DNA from: Actinopolymorpha alba DSM 45243
GTDB taxonomy: Bacteria; Actinomycetota; Actinomycetes; Propionibacteriales; Actinopolymorphaceae
DNA length: 64,000 nt
Direction: 5' to 3'
NCBI RefSeq assembly: GCF_000373925.1
Contig: NZ_KB892739.1
Location: 1-64,000 of the forward strand
The notes beneath the pieces were generated by a model. That model searched no databases, had not been told where the DNA came from, and saw nothing but the letters and a program-made list of their open reading frames with translations. How positions within the stretch are numbered: the first letter of the stretch is position 1; each line of letters opens with the position of its first letter. Positions 41,372 through 51,430 of the stretch are shown one piece after another. A program made the translations under genes and the position numbers.

Positions 41372-42550
41372 TCATACGGCGTCGATGCTCACCCAGCCGG
41401 AGCCAGCCTCGGCACTACGCTCCACCGCGTCAAGCACGAGTTGCACCTGCAGGCCGTCGGCGAACGTCGGCGCCGGGTTGGTTCCCTCGCCGATCGCGGT
41501 CACCAGGTCGTACGCCTCGTGGGTGAAGCTGTGCTCCCAGCCGATGATGTGCCCGGCCGGCCACCACGCCGACATGTACGGGTGCTCGGCCTCGGTGACC
41601 AGGACCCGCCGGAACCCCTGCGTCGTGGTGTCGTCGTCGGCGAGGAAGAGCTCGAGCTCGTTGAGGCGTTCGAGGTCGAAGACCAGGGAGCCCTTCTCGC
41701 CGTTCAGCTCGATCCGCAGGCCGTTCTTGCGCCCGGTCGCGAACCTGCTCGCTTCGTACGTCGCCACCGCACCGCCCGACAGCCGGGCGAGGAAGAGCGC
41801 CGCGTCGTCAACGGTGACTTGCCCCCGCTCGCTCGAACCCGTGCCACGCAGCCCTTCCGTGGACGCCACCAGCGGGCGTTCCTTGATGAACGTCTCGGTC
41901 AGGCCGCTCACCCCGGTGACGGTTTGCCCGGTGATGAACTGCGTGAGGTCGACAATGTGCGACGCGATGTCACCGAGCGCACCCGAGCCGGCCTCGTCCT
42001 TCTTCAGCCGCCACACCAACGGGAATTCCGGGTCAACGATCCAGTCTTGGAGGTAGACCGCACGAATGTGGCGGATCGCCCCAAGCTTGCCGCCAAGGAC
42101 GAGCTTGCGGGCGAACGCGGCGGCCGGCACCCGGCGGTAGTTGAACCCCACCATCGACCGGACGCCGTTACTGGCGGCGGCGTCGGCCGCCTTCACCATC
42201 TCGCGGGCTTCCTCGACGGTGTTGGCGAGCGGCTTCTCACAGAGCACGTGCTTGCCGGCGGCGAGGGCGGCGATCGCCACCTCAGCGTGGTTGCCGCCCG
42301 GGCTGCAGACGTCGACCAGCCCGATGTCGTCGCGCTCGACCAGCGTGCGCCAGTCGGTTTCGTACGACCGCCAGCCGAACTTCTCGGCGGCCGCCCGGAC
42401 CTTGTCTTCGCTACGCCCGCAGATCGCCGCCATGTCGACCGCGTACGGCAGGTCGAAGGCGGAGTTCACGGTACGCCAGGCCTGCGAGTGCGCCTGGCCC
42501 ATGAAGGCGTACCCCACCATGCCCACGCCGAGCGTTGGCTTGCTTGTCAT
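41372..42550 (-). CDS. Gfo/Idh/MocA family oxidoreductase
   Basis: A 392-residue NAD(P)-dependent sugar dehydrogenase-like protein. The Rossmann motif is GVGMVGYAFMGQAHSQAW; AGKHVLCEKPLANTVEEARE has the catalytic-type EKP; and GALGDIASHIVDLTQFITG carries the Asp and His of the active site. The C-terminal sheet (WWPAGHIIGWEHSFTHEAYD) matches the large subgroup beside xylose-isomerase-like TIM barrels. The start is supported by AAAGGAGACGAGGAG. Two 12-base direct repeats GCTGGGCGTTCG occur just upstream (42580-42625 region) and may be operator half-sites. Confidence 0.9.
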   Translation of the reverse strand: MTSKPTLGVGMVGYAFMGQAHSQAWRTVNSAFDLPYAVDMAAICGRSEDKVRAAAEKFGWRSYETDWRTLVERDDIGLVDVCSPGGNHAEVAIAALAAGKHVLCEKPLANTVEEAREMVKAADAAASNGVRSMVGFNYRRVPAAAFARKLVLGGKLGAIRHIRAVYLQDWIVDPEFPLVWRLKKDEAGSGALGDIASHIVDLTQFITGQTVTGVSGLTETFIKERPLVASTEGLRGTGSSERGQVTVDDAALFLARLSGGAVATYEASRFATGRKNGLRIELNGEKGSLVFDLERLNELELFLADDDTTTQGFRRVLVTEAEHPYMSAWWPAGHIIGWEHSFTHEAYDLVTAIGEGTNPAPTFADGLQVQLVLDAVERSAEAGSGWVSIDAV

Positions 42551-42637
42551 GCGTACTCCTCGTCTCCTTTAACGAACGCCCAGCACTGTCGATCCCCAGC
42601 ACTACCGAACGCCCAGCTCATGGTCGTGTTCGACTTC

Positions 42638-43807
42638 TCATCGAGCCACTCCAAGCAAATAGTCCATGGCCAGCTGGTCAAGCCGCTCGAAGGCCATCCC
42701 GCGACTGGCCAGGGCCTCAATCCTCGCGTCGTCCCAATCCTCTTCGCGAAGGGTCGCGTAGGTCTCGCCCGCGGCCAATGTCGGCCGTGCGAGCTCGTCC
42801 AGCTTGGAGGTCGCCAGCGCCTCCCGCACCTCCGGGTCGGCACGGAACGCCTTCGCCTTCGCCCGCAGGATGAGGTAGTTGCGCATGCAGCCGCGCGCCG
42901 ACTCCCAGACGCCCGCCATGTCCTCGGTCCGCGGCGGCTTGAAGTCGAAGTGCCGTGGCCCGTCGTAGCCGCCGGACTCCAGTGTGTCGACTGCCCAGAA
43001 CGCCCCGCGCAGGTTGCCCGCACCAAAGCGCAGGTCCTGGTCGAACCGCGGTCCGGTCTGACCGTTCAGGTCCACGTGGAAGAGTTTGCCGTGCCACAGC
43101 GCCTGGGCGATGCCGTGCGCGAAGTTGACCCCGGCCATCTCCTCGTGCCCCACCTCGGGGTTGAGGCCGACGAGTTCGGGGTGCTCCAGTTCGTTGATGA
43201 ACGCCAGGGCGTGCCCGATCGTCGGCAGCAGGATGTCACCACGCGGCTCGTTCGGCTTCGGCTCCACCGCGAACCTGATGTCGTACCCCTGGTCGAGGAC
43301 GTACGACGCGAGGACGTCGAACGCCTCCTTCATCCGGTCGAGCGCGGCCCGCACGTCCTTGGCCGCCCCGGACTCCGCACCTTCCCGGCCGCCCCAGCAG
43401 ACGTAGGTCTTCGCGCCGAGTTCGGCGGCCAGGTCGAGGTTGTCCATCACCTTGCGGATCGCGAACCTGCGGACCGCGCGGTCGTTGGCGGTGAAAGCAC
43501 CGTCCTTGAAGATCGGGTGCCCGAAGAGGTTCGTCGTCGCCATCGGGACGATCAGGCCGGTGTCGTCCAGGGCCTTGCGGAATGCCGCGATGTGCTCGGT
43601 CCGCTCCAACGCCGTGGCCTCGAACGGAAAGAGGTCGTTGTCGTGGAATGTCACGCCGTAGGCGCCGAGCTCGGACAGCTTGTGCACGGCGTGCGCGGGT
43701 TCGAGCGGCTCGCGGACCGCCGTACCAAACACGTCGACGCCCTGCCAGCCAACGGTCCACAACCCGAACGAGAACTTGTCCTCGCGGGTCGGTGTGTAGT
43801 CGGTCAT
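42638..43807 (-). CDS. xylA: Xylose isomerase
   Basis: A 389-residue class I xylose isomerase of the short actinobacterial type, converting D-xylose to D-xylulose. Active site: His in [14 protein letters not shown], Glu and Lys in [11 protein letters not shown], the metal ligands in [13 protein letters not shown] and [19 protein letters not shown], and the Trp-containing [20 protein letters not shown]. Its ATG overlaps the stop of the ROK repressor gene by four bases, so the two are co-translated and autoregulated together. The xylulokinase gene lies 2.6 kb away in the same orientation. Confidence 0.96.
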   Translation of the reverse strand: MTDYTPTREDKFSFGLWTVGWQGVDVFGTAVREPLEPAHAVHKLSELGAYGVTFHDNDLFPFEATALERTEHIAAFRKALDDTGLIVPMATTNLFGHPIFKDGAFTANDRAVRRFAIRKVMDNLDLAAELGAKTYVCWGGREGAESGAAKDVRAALDRMKEAFDVLASYVLDQGYDIRFAVEPKPNEPRGDILLPTIGHALAFINELEHPELVGLNPEVGHEEMAGVNFAHGIAQALWHGKLFHVDLNGQTGPRFDQDLRFGAGNLRGAFWAVDTLESGGYDGPRHFDFKPPRTEDMAGVWESARGCMRNYLILRAKAKAFRADPEVREALATSKLDELARPTLAAGETYATLREEDWDDARIEALASRGMAFERLDQLAMDYLLGVAR

Positions 43808-45177
43808 CCGGTCTCCTTCCGTGGGGTTTTCGTTACCCGCGAGACGCTGCTCGCGGGGACGGTCGCGGCGCTGGTCGCCGGGACGCGGGTGGGATCGTCA
43901 AGGAGCGGTTGCAGGGCGGCGTAGGCGGCACCGGTCGCGGCGGCCCACAGGCCGAGCCGGGACAGCTCCACCCGCGCGCCGCCGAGTTCGGGTGCGACGA
44001 CGCGGGCGGCGAGCTCCGCCTCGACCGCGGGCAGGAGGAACTCCCCCAGGCGGGCGAAGTAGCCACCGAGGACGAGCAGCCGGGGATTCGCGAGGTTGAT
44101 GAGCATCGAGGCTCCGAACCCCAGCGCGCGGCCGATCTGGTCGAACGCCCGCAAGGTGCGCTTGTCACCGGCCCGGGCGCGGTCCCGGAGCAGGTCGAGG
44201 CGTTCGTCGAGGTCACGTTCGTGGTCATGAATGGGATCGTCGGGCGCTCCCGCCAGGTGGAGGAGAGCCCCGAGGCCGCACAGGGTCTCCCAGCAACCGC
44301 GCCGCCCGCAGCCGCAGACCTCGCCCTCGGGGTCGATCGCGAGGTGCCCGACCTCACCGGCGAACCCCGCACTCCCCCGGACCACCCGGCCGTCCACGAC
44401 GATGCCGCCACCGACTCCGACGCCACCGGTGAGGTAGACGAGGTCGCGGTCGTCTGCGTCCGAGCCGGCGCTGAACTCCGCGAACGTCGCGAGGTTGGCC
44501 TCGTTGTCGACCGCGACCGCGGCGGGCTCGAGGTGGTGGCCGGCGAACGCGAACGTGCGGGCCAGCCGGGTCGAGATCAGGTCGCGCAGGGGTACGTCGT
44601 TCCAGTGCAGGTTGGGCGCCACCCGTACGACACCGCGCCCGACGTCAACCAGGCCTGGCGCGGCCACCCCGACACCGGCGAGGACGGTCTGGTCAGACGC
44701 GAGCGCTTTTCGCGCGACCTCGCGGAGAACGGTGCCAGCGCGGTCGACCACCTCGTCGATGCCACGGCCGGCCACATCGAACGACGTCCGCACGGTCGCC
44801 CGCTGGACACCTCCGAGGTCGAGACCGACGGCCGCGAGATAGTCGACGTTCAGCTCCAGGCCGAGGGCGAGGACGCGTTCTCCCACCAGCTCGACCCGCT
44901 GGCCTGGTCGCCCGACGACTCCCTGCGAGGTGGCCTGGTGAGTCCGGGCGAGCCCGCGTTCGGCGAGTTCGGCGACGAGGCTCGACACGGTGGCCTTGGT
45001 CAGCCGGGTGTCGACGGCGAGTTGCGGCCTGGTGCGCGGGCCGCCGCGAAGGGCGCGGAGCACCAGAGCCAGGTTCGTGCGGCGGACGGCGGCCTGATCC
45101 GCTCTGCCCGCCAGGTGCGTCGTCGCACCCCTCACCGAGTCGCCCGCACGCTGATGGTCCTTGATCTGTCCAGGCAC
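43804..45177 (-). CDS. ROK-family repressor (XylR-like)
   Basis: A 457-residue ROK regulator. The winged helix DNA-binding region is residues 30-85 ([39 protein letters not shown]). The sugar-kinase-like domain has the ROK zinc site [14 protein letters not shown] (C-x-C-x2-x-C) and [12 protein letters not shown]; the ATP motif [15 protein letters not shown] is present as in both repressors and kinases. By position and overlap with xylA it is almost surely the xylose repressor. GTG start at 45177 with an inverted repeat directly in front, a likely autoregulatory operator. An extra 20-residue tail follows the ROK domain. Confidence 0.92.
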   Translation of the reverse strand: MPGQIKDHQRAGDSVRGATTHLAGRADQAAVRRTNLALVLRALRGGPRTRPQLAVDTRLTKATVSSLVAELAERGLARTHQATSQGVVGRPGQRVELVGERVLALGLELNVDYLAAVGLDLGGVQRATVRTSFDVAGRGIDEVVDRAGTVLREVARKALASDQTVLAGVGVAAPGLVDVGRGVVRVAPNLHWNDVPLRDLISTRLARTFAFAGHHLEPAAVAVDNEANLATFAEFSAGSDADDRDLVYLTGGVGVGGGIVVDGRVVRGSAGFAGEVGHLAIDPEGEVCGCGRRGCWETLCGLGALLHLAGAPDDPIHDHERDLDERLDLLRDRARAGDKRTLRAFDQIGRALGFGASMLINLANPRLLVLGGYFARLGEFLLPAVEAELAARVVAPELGGARVELSRLGLWAAATGAAYAALQPLLDDPTRVPATSAATVPASSVSRVTKTPRKETG

Positions 45178-45179
45178 CT

Positions 45180-45202
45180 ATTCGTTCAGGTCCCGAACAA
45201 AT
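45180..45202. promoter_or_regulatory. Predicted ROK (XylR) operator
   Basis: ATTCGTTC and GAACAAAT (45180-45187 and 45195-45202) are inverted repeats with one mismatch around a seven-base spacer, three bases ahead of the ROK gene start. The TTTGTTC-type half-sites resemble XylR/ROK operators. Confidence 0.55.
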
Positions 45203-45282
45203 TAGGGGCGGTCGGTCCGGGCGGTCAAGGCAAGGACCGATTCCCGCCAGCGTTCCGGCGGCCGGGCGAGCATCGTGGGCGC

Positions 45283-45879
45283 ATGACCACGAGCACCTCC
45301 ACGACCACCAGCACCTCCCTAACGACCGGCAGCTCCATGACGACCGGCACCTCCATGACCGCGAGCAGCTCCATGACCGGCGCCCCCGGGACCACCCGCC
45401 CAGACCTGCGCATCGTGCCGGTTCCCGCCGCGACGCTGCGCCGCCTCCGTGAGCAGGGGTACGACGACTTCGGTATCCCCTGGACTGTGGTCCCGGGCGC
45501 GCCCGGCCGACCGGTGCGCTGCTGCCTGCGACGTACCACGCCCGACGAGCGGGTCGTCCTCATCTCCTACGCGCCGGTCCACCACGCGGCGTTCACCGAC
45601 CGGACCGCGCCCTACAACGAGGTCGGGCCGATCTTCGTCCACGCCGAGGAATGCGAAGGCTACGTCGAGGACGGCGGCTTCCCGTCGGCCTGGCGGGAAG
45701 CCCCTCAGGTGCTGCGCGCGTACGCGCCGGACGGTGAGATCCTCGACGGCGTCCTCACCCAACCGGACGAGGATCGGTTGGCGATCGCGGCGGACCTCCT
45801 GCGCGAGCCCGGGGTCGCGTTCGTCCACTCCCGGTGCGTCGGACCCGGCTGCTTCGCCTTCGAGATCCGCCGCGCCTGA
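45283..45879 (+). CDS. DUF1203 family protein
   Basis: A 198-residue protein. After a Ser/Thr/Met-rich N-terminus comes the DUF1203 domain: LRIVPVPAATLRRLREQGYD, VLISYAPVHHAAFTDRTAPY, NEVGPIFVHAEECEGYV and GVAFVHSRCVGPGCFAFEIR, with conserved Cys and His. DUF1203 proteins are about 150-160 residues, so the first 40 codons may not be translated or are a recent expansion: the stretch is built of repeated ACCTCC/AGCTCC ATGACC units and has four in-frame ATGs. Function unknown. It is divergent from the xyl operon. Confidence 0.85.
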   Translation: MTTSTSTTTSTSLTTGSSMTTGTSMTASSSMTGAPGTTRPDLRIVPVPAATLRRLREQGYDDFGIPWTVVPGAPGRPVRCCLRRTTPDERVVLISYAPVHHAAFTDRTAPYNEVGPIFVHAEECEGYVEDGGFPSAWREAPQVLRAYAPDGEILDGVLTQPDEDRLAIAADLLREPGVAFVHSRCVGPGCFAFEIRRA

Positions 45880-45940
45880 GCCCTCTTCAAAACTCCTGGT
45901 CGCCGCACCGCCGTGTGGCGCCAAGGGGACCTTGTCCCCC

Positions 45941-46333
45941 TCACGCCGGAGGGCGAGCCAGTGGGCGCCAGCCGTCCCGGCCCGCGGTCACCACGCGTGG
46001 ACGTTGCGGAGCCAGCGGGTCGCGAGGCCGCGGCCGTGGCCGAGCGGCGACGACCGGGGCGTCTGGCTCCCACCGCCGCGGATCGGAGGTCAGCCCGAGG
46101 AGATAGGTGACCGTGCACTCGAGCGCGCTGGCGAGTTCCGGAAGCTTCGCGACATCGATACCGGCGCCGTGCTCCAGGCTGCTCAGTGCCTTGTTGGTGG
46201 TCATGACACCCAGCCGTGCCAGGCGGGTGACCACCTGCTTCTGGGTAAGGCCGAGGCCCCGCCGTCGCTCCCGTAGCCGCTGGGTCACGACCAGCCGCCG
46301 GCGTGCGTTTGACTCGGTTGGTTCCATCGCCAT
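45941..46333 (-). CDS. XRE-family helix-turn-helix regulator
   Basis: A 130-residue protein whose residues 15-80 form a Cro/C1 helix-turn-helix: RLRERRRGLGLTQKQVVTRL, then VMTTNKALSSLEHGAGIDVA and LASALECTVTYLLGL. The tail is Arg/Pro-rich and without known domain. ATG 46333 is preceded by GGGGGAGG five bases upstream, better than the ATG ten codons earlier. It sits between DUF1203 and xylB; whether it controls either cannot be told. Confidence 0.82.
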   Translation of the reverse strand: MAMEPTESNARRRLVVTQRLRERRRGLGLTQKQVVTRLARLGVMTTNKALSSLEHGAGIDVAKLPELASALECTVTYLLGLTSDPRRWEPDAPVVAARPRPRPRDPLAPQRPRVVTAGRDGWRPLARPPA

Positions 46334-46455
46334 CTCGCCTCCCCCGACGAGCACCCTCCCCATTCGGCCACTCGGCCAATCGTGGAGTCCGTCGGGAGCG
46401 GACAGCGGTTGGGTAACACCAATGACGCGAGCCCGCGCTGCGCTCGCCCGCCGCC

Positions 46456-47862
46456 TCAGCCGTGTAGGGACCCGCGCGCCTCGGCGTACGCCGAGCGGAT
46501 CCGCTCACCCGCCTCGGTGTCGACGTCGTCGCGTACGACCGCCGCACCCTGGTCCCACCGTGGTGGTTCGGCACCGCCCGCCAGCGCCCAGGCGGCCTGC
46601 CGGGCCGCACCCAAAGCGACGTACTCGGCGGGTGCCGGGACCGTGACGGGTACGCCGAACACCGTCGGCGCGACGGCCTGCACCACCGGCGACCGGGCCG
46701 CACCTCCGATCAACAGCACCCGGCGTACCACCACGCCGTGGTCGCGCAGCGCGTCGAGCCCGTCGGCGAGTCCACACAGCATCCCTTCGACCGCCGCCCG
46801 GGCGAGGTTGGCGGGGGTCATCGCGTCCCGGCGGAGGTTGTGCAGGGAGCCGGCCGCATCGGGCAGGTTGGGCGTGCGTTCGCCGTCGAGGTACGGCAGG
46901 AGGACGAGCCCGCCGGCACCGGGCCGCGCGGTCAGTGCCAGCTCGTTGAACCCGGCCACGTCGACGCCCAGCATCGCGGCGGTCGCGGTGAGAACGCGCG
47001 CGGCGTTGAGCGTGCACACCAGCGGAAGGAAGCGACCGGTCGCGTCGGCGAAGCCCGCGACAATCCCGGTCGGGTCGGCCGTCGGCTTGTCATGAGCCGC
47101 GAACACCGTGCCGCTGGTGCCGAGCGAGACCACCACGTCGCCGGCCTGGACACCAAGCCCGAGAGCCGCGCCCATGTTGTCGCCGGTGCCGGCCGAGACC
47201 AGCGCTCCCGCCGGCGCGACGCTGCCAGGAGCCACCGCACCCGCCGGCTCGGAAGGGCCGAGCACCCGTGGCAGGACCGGCGTACGTCCGAACGCCAACT
47301 CCAGCAGGTCGGTGCGGTAGTCGCCGGTGGCCGGCGACCAGTACGACGTGCCGGAGGCGTCGCCACGGTCGGTGACGGCTCGCTCCGGCCGACCACACAA
47401 CATCCAGGTGAGGTAGTCGTGCGGGAGCATGACCTGGGCCACCCGGTCGGCATTGGAGGGCTCGTGTTCGGCCAGCCAGGCCAGCTTCGTCACGGTCATG
47501 CTCGCGACGGGGACGCTGCCGACCGCCTCCGCCCACGCCTTCGGGCCGCCGAGCCGCTCGGTCAGCCGGGCCGCGGCGCCGGCCGATCGGGTGTCGTTCC
47601 ACAGCAGCGCCGGACGTACGACCTCGCCGGCCTCATCGACCGTCACCATGCCGTGCTGCTGCCCGGCGACGCCGATCGCCGCCGCCTCGTCGAGCAGTCC
47701 GTCGCCAGCTTCCTGGAACGCCGACCACCACGCCTCGGGCGGGCACTCGGTGCCATCGGGGTGCGGCGCTGACCGCTCGGCGAGCACCTCGCCGGAGTCA
47801 GCGTCACAGACGACGACCTTGCAGGACTGCGTGGACGAATCGATCCCGGCGACCTTGGGCAT
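46456..47862 (-). CDS. xylB: Xylulokinase
   Basis: A 468-residue FGGY kinase that phosphorylates D-xylulose to xylulose 5-phosphate. N-terminal ATP/Mg loop [15 protein letters not shown], substrate signature [10 protein letters not shown] and [13 protein letters not shown], the FGGY-C phosphate motif [20 protein letters not shown] and adenosine-binding [18 protein letters not shown]. The Asp of HD-Y-LTW is the likely substrate ligand and the catalytic Asp lies in [11 protein letters not shown]. Length and motifs are standard. With xylA and the ROK repressor it completes D-xylose use; no xylose transporter is in the window. Confidence 0.95.
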   Translation of the reverse strand: MPKVAGIDSSTQSCKVVVCDADSGEVLAERSAPHPDGTECPPEAWWSAFQEAGDGLLDEAAAIGVAGQQHGMVTVDEAGEVVRPALLWNDTRSAGAAARLTERLGGPKAWAEAVGSVPVASMTVTKLAWLAEHEPSNADRVAQVMLPHDYLTWMLCGRPERAVTDRGDASGTSYWSPATGDYRTDLLELAFGRTPVLPRVLGPSEPAGAVAPGSVAPAGALVSAGTGDNMGAALGLGVQAGDVVVSLGTSGTVFAAHDKPTADPTGIVAGFADATGRFLPLVCTLNAARVLTATAAMLGVDVAGFNELALTARPGAGGLVLLPYLDGERTPNLPDAAGSLHNLRRDAMTPANLARAAVEGMLCGLADGLDALRDHGVVVRRVLLIGGAARSPVVQAVAPTVFGVPVTVPAPAEYVALGAARQAAWALAGGAEPPRWDQGAAVVRDDVDTEAGERIRSAYAEARGSLHG

Positions 47863-47889
47863 AAGGAAAACCTAGTGTCGTCGGGAGGC

Positions 47890-49803
47890 TTAGGCCAGAC
47901 CGCCCACCGCGCGCTCGCGCAGGGCGCGGCGATGCTGTTCGAGCGCGACCAGCTCGCCAAACATCTTGTTGTAGGCGTCGGTCTGGTCGACGGGATTCGT
48001 GCGCTGCAGGCGGGACTTCACATCGGCGATCAGGCGCGACACCGAGAGCTCCCGCACCCGCGCGAGCAGCGAGTCGGCATAGCGGGCATCCGGCCCTCCG
48101 GCCGCCCGGAGCGGCTCGACGGCCAGCGCCGTGACCAGGCTGCGAAGGCCGTCGTCGGGCGTCCGGTCACCCACCGCGGAGACCCACGCGTCTCCCCCGG
48201 CCGAGGTGCCCGCGCCGCCGGCCGCCGCCACTGACTGGCGGAGCGCGGCGTACGCCGGATGGGTGAAGTCGTCGTCGTCGAGAGCGTCGAACTCCGGCCC
48301 GACGAGGGTCGGCGACTGGATGACGAGCTTGAACAACTCCCGCTCCACCCAAAGGCGCGGGTCGGCCGGATCGGGCAGCGGCGTCGCCGGGACCCGGGCG
48401 GGCTGCGAAACCTCCGCGGCGCGGACCGGTGCGGACCCGCGTCCGGGTTGACCCGCACCGCCATTGGCGGACGCGTTCATGGCCCGGCGTACCTCCGCGC
48501 GGACCTCCTCGATCTCCATGCCGAGCATGCCGGCGAGCTCGCGGGCGTACGCACCAACCTTCGCCTTGTCGCGGACCGAGCCCACCAGCGGCGCGGTCGC
48601 CCGCAACGCGTCGACCCGCCCGTCAGCCCGGTCGAGGTCGTAGCGGGTGAGGATGTTGCCGAGAACGAAGCGGTAGAGGGGGACCCGGCGGGCGACGAGA
48701 TCGCGCACCGCGGCGTCTCCGTGCTTCAGGCGCAGGTCACACGGGTCGAGGCCGGACTGCTCCACCGCGACGTAGGTCTGGGAGACGAACTGCTGGTCGC
48801 CCTCGAACGCCCGCATCGCCGCGCGCTGCCCCGCCTCGTCGCCGTCGAAGGTGAAGATCACCTCGCCGCGGAACTGCTCGTGGTCGAGGAGCAGCCGGCG
48901 GAGGACCCGCGCATGGTCTTCACCGAACGCCGTACCGCAGGTCGCCACGGCTGTCGGCACTCCCGCCAGGTGGCAGGCCATCACGTCGGTGTACCCCTCG
49001 ACGACCACCGCCTGCGAGCGCCGGGCGATCTCGCGGCGGGCCAGGTCGACGCCGTACAACAGCTGGCTCTTGTGGTAGATCGGGGTCTCTGGCGTGTTGA
49101 GGTACTTCGCCTCGATCCGGTCGTCCTCAAACAACCGCCGCGCACCGAAGCCCACCACATCACCGGACAGCTCGCGGATCGGCCACACGAGCCGGCCACG
49201 GAAGCGGTCATAGTGTCCGCGGGCGCCGCTGGCGACCAGACCGGCGGTGTTCAGCTCCTCGTCGGAGAATCCCCGAGCGCGCAGGTGACTGAGCAGCGCG
49301 AGCGGCCCGCGCGGCGCGAACCCCACGCCGAACTGCTCGGCCGCCTCCCGGTCGAAGCCGCGCTCGGCGAGGAACGACCGTCCCTGCCCGGCGTCGGGTG
49401 AGGTGTGGAGCTGCTCGGCGTAGAACTCCGCGGCCGCCTTGTGGGCCTCGATCAGGCGGGCGCGAGTGCCCGGCTGCCGGCGGTCGGGCGCGGCGCCGTC
49501 GGCGTAGCGGAGCTGGATACCCGCCCGGGCGGCCAGGCGTTCCATCGCCTCGACGAACGACAGCCCCTCGATCTCCTGGATGAACCAGATCGCGTCGCCG
49601 CCGACGCCGCAGCCGAAGCAGTGGGCGTAACCAATCTGGGGGCGGACGTTGAAGGACGGCGACTTCTCGTCGTGGAACGGGCAGAGACCCTTGAGTGACC
49701 CCGCGCCGGCCGGCCGCAACGTGACGTACTGCGAGATCACCTCGTCGATCCGCGTGCGTTCGCGGACCAGCGCGATGTCGTCGTCGCGGATCCGGCCAGC
49801 CAT
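47890..49803 (-). CDS. dnaG: DNA primase
   Basis: A 637-residue bacterial primase that makes RNA primers at the fork. The CHC2 zinc finger is complete (Cys41 and His44 in CPFHDEKSPSF; Cys62 and Cys65 in CFGCG). The TOPRIM part has VVEGYTDVMACHLAG and IFTFDGDEAGQRAA with the acidic metal sites. The C-terminal DnaB-binding domain follows a Gly/Ala/Pro linker near residue 450 (ELFKLVIQSPTLVGPEFDAL). In most actinobacteria dgt lies directly upstream; here dgt is 11.8 kb away on the same strand with a catabolic operon between. Confidence 0.97.
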   Translation of the reverse strand: MAGRIRDDDIALVRERTRIDEVISQYVTLRPAGAGSLKGLCPFHDEKSPSFNVRPQIGYAHCFGCGVGGDAIWFIQEIEGLSFVEAMERLAARAGIQLRYADGAAPDRRQPGTRARLIEAHKAAAEFYAEQLHTSPDAGQGRSFLAERGFDREAAEQFGVGFAPRGPLALLSHLRARGFSDEELNTAGLVASGARGHYDRFRGRLVWPIRELSGDVVGFGARRLFEDDRIEAKYLNTPETPIYHKSQLLYGVDLARREIARRSQAVVVEGYTDVMACHLAGVPTAVATCGTAFGEDHARVLRRLLLDHEQFRGEVIFTFDGDEAGQRAAMRAFEGDQQFVSQTYVAVEQSGLDPCDLRLKHGDAAVRDLVARRVPLYRFVLGNILTRYDLDRADGRVDALRATAPLVGSVRDKAKVGAYARELAGMLGMEIEEVRAEVRRAMNASANGGAGQPGRGSAPVRAAEVSQPARVPATPLPDPADPRLWVERELFKLVIQSPTLVGPEFDALDDDDFTHPAYAALRQSVAAAGGAGTSAGGDAWVSAVGDRTPDDGLRSLVTALAVEPLRAAGGPDARYADSLLARVRELSVSRLIADVKSRLQRTNPVDQTDAYNKMFGELVALEQHRRALRERAVGGLA

Positions 49804-50027
49804 GCCGGCGAGTCTACGACCGACGGCACCGGCGGCTGGCGGCGGCCGGCGGCGGTCGGGTCCCAGGCCGCCGAGACCAAAGCTTCACCCGAAGACCCGA
49901 ACCGGCCGTCCCGGTTTCAACGTGATGACGAATGACCGCCTGACGGTCTCAGGTCGATAACAGCTGTCGGTGAACGGTTTGCCAGAACGAAATTCACAGT
50001 GATCATCTTTGCCAAATCAATTTCCTT

Positions 50028-50402
50028 CCGGTTGGCAATCACCTCACCAAGGAGGAGGCAGCGGACTTCTACAACGAGGGCTGGATCATGGAGCCGGGCA
50101 GTCTGCCTGACGCGTCACTGATCCCCTCCTCCGAGCCCTACAAGCTGAGCAAGTGGGACGCCGGCCAGTCGATCACGTTGACCGCCAACGAGAAGTACTG
50201 GGGCGACCCGCCCGCCGTGCAGACCGTGGTCATCCGGTTCATCGCCCAGGACGAGCAGGTCCAGGCTCTGCAGAACGGCTTGGTCAACATCATCGAACCG
50301 CAGTCGAACCCCGACCTGCTCAACCAGGCGGCCCTGACCGATCGGGGTAACGGCCACCCGGTGGCGTGCCACTTCGCCGCCACCGATCTGACCGTCCTCT
50401 GA
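50028..50402 (+). pseudogene. Fragment of a family 5 (Dpp/Opp-type) solute-binding protein
   Basis: From about 50028 the frame reads PVGNHLTKEEAADFYNEGWI, then PYKLSKWDAGQSITLTANEK and YWGDPPAVQTVVIRFIAQDE, an internal part of SBP_bac_5 lipoproteins (the WGxxPxxxxxxxRxI motif). There is no signal peptide or start, and homology ends near 50330, before a stop at 50400. Family members have over 500 residues, so this is about one fifth of a gene. An inverted repeat TTGCCAA/TTGGCAA (50009-50038) lies at its left end. It marks scar DNA between dnaG and the next operon. Confidence 0.7.
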
Positions 50403-50431
50403 TCCGCTTGGGTCGCGCGCGGCGGGGGCGC

Positions 50432-51430
50432 TCACGCTACAGCTGGGTCCGTCGCGCAGGTCAGCGTGTCCTTCAGCAGGGCGGTCGCGGCGCCGAGCGG
50501 GCTGGACGCACCACCGCTCACGGTCACCACACCGATCTCGCCGCAGTCGTACGACACCGCCTTCTCCGGGCCGGCGATCGCGGCGAGCGGATCGGTCTCC
50601 CCCAGCCGCTCCAGCTGGACGCTCACCAGACCGGGCCGGTCGACGGACGCGACGGCGACGGCCCGCAGCCGGGTGCCGGCACGGCGTGCGGCGACCGCTT
50701 CCTCGGCGGTCGCCGCGGTGATCGGGGCGAGGTCGGTGTCGAGCGTCGAGACGTCCCAGTCCCACAGCAGGCCGGCGAGGATGCGTACCTTCCCAGCGGC
50801 GTCCGCTCCTGACAGGTCCGCGGCGGTATCGGCCTCCGCAATGCCGCGTTGACGGGCGTCCGCGACCGCCTCGGCGAGGCTCGCGCCGTCGCCCATCCGG
50901 TCCACCACGTAGGTGCTCGTGCCGTTCAGGCAGGCACGTACGGCGCGGATGTCGTAGCCCAGCAAGGCATGTCGCGCGACGTCGGCGGCGGGCAGGGCGG
51001 CGCCAGTGGTGGCCGAGACCCCGAAGCCGAGCCCCGCGTCCGCGCTGGCGCGGCGGAGCCGGCGCCAATGCGCGAGGACGTGACACTTGGTCGCCGTGAC
51101 CACGTGCGCGCCGAGCCGCCAGGCCGTGAGCGCCTCCTCTGCCGCCACGGCGGCGAACCCGGGATCGGATGGGTACGCCTGAACGACGACCCGCGCGCCG
51201 GTCGCCACGATGAGCCGCGCCAGTGGGACCCGCGGGCCCCACTCCGACCGCGGCGGAACGTTTGGGCCCGCAAGCTGGCATTGCGTGCTGCGGCCCGTCA
51301 CAGCCGCGATGCGGAGGCGGTAGGCGTACCGCTGCTCAAGGGCATCCGAACGGCCACGCACCAGCCGGACGTACGCCTGACCGACAGGGCCGTACCCGAC
51401 CAGCACGATCGGGACATCGAGAACGCTCAC
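50432..51430 (-). CDS. Homoserine dehydrogenase-like oxidoreductase
   Basis: A 332-residue NAD(P)-dependent enzyme. The nucleotide loop is PIVLVGYGPVGQAYVRLV; TATKCHVLAHW matches the Lys-containing TANK motif; and LNGTSTYVVDRMGDGASLAE, then IAEADTAADLSGADAAGKVR is the homoserine dehydrogenase catalytic region with the Asp and Lys of D-x3-D-A-x2-K. No ACT domain, so no threonine feedback is expected. It is the last gene of the ten-gene operon; GTG 51430 overlaps the M24 gene stop (GTGA). In this setting it may handle aspartate semialdehyde made by transamination, or a related semialdehyde. Confidence 0.82.
   Translation of the reverse strand: MSVLDVPIVLVGYGPVGQAYVRLVRGRSDALEQRYAYRLRIAAVTGRSTQCQLAGPNVPPRSEWGPRVPLARLIVATGARVVVQAYPSDPGFAAVAAEEALTAWRLGAHVVTATKCHVLAHWRRLRRASADAGLGFGVSATTGAALPAADVARHALLGYDIRAVRACLNGTSTYVVDRMGDGASLAEAVADARQRGIAEADTAADLSGADAAGKVRILAGLLWDWDVSTLDTDLAPITAATAEEAVAARRAGTRLRAVAVASVDRPGLVSVQLERLGETDPLAAIAGPEKAVSYDCGEIGVVTVSGGASSPLGAATALLKDTLTCATDPAVA

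Noticed and set aside
41363-43924. Plus-strand frame of 853 codons
   Set aside because: Lies opposite the Gfo/Idh/MocA and xylA genes; no domain and arginine/valine-rich shadow composition.
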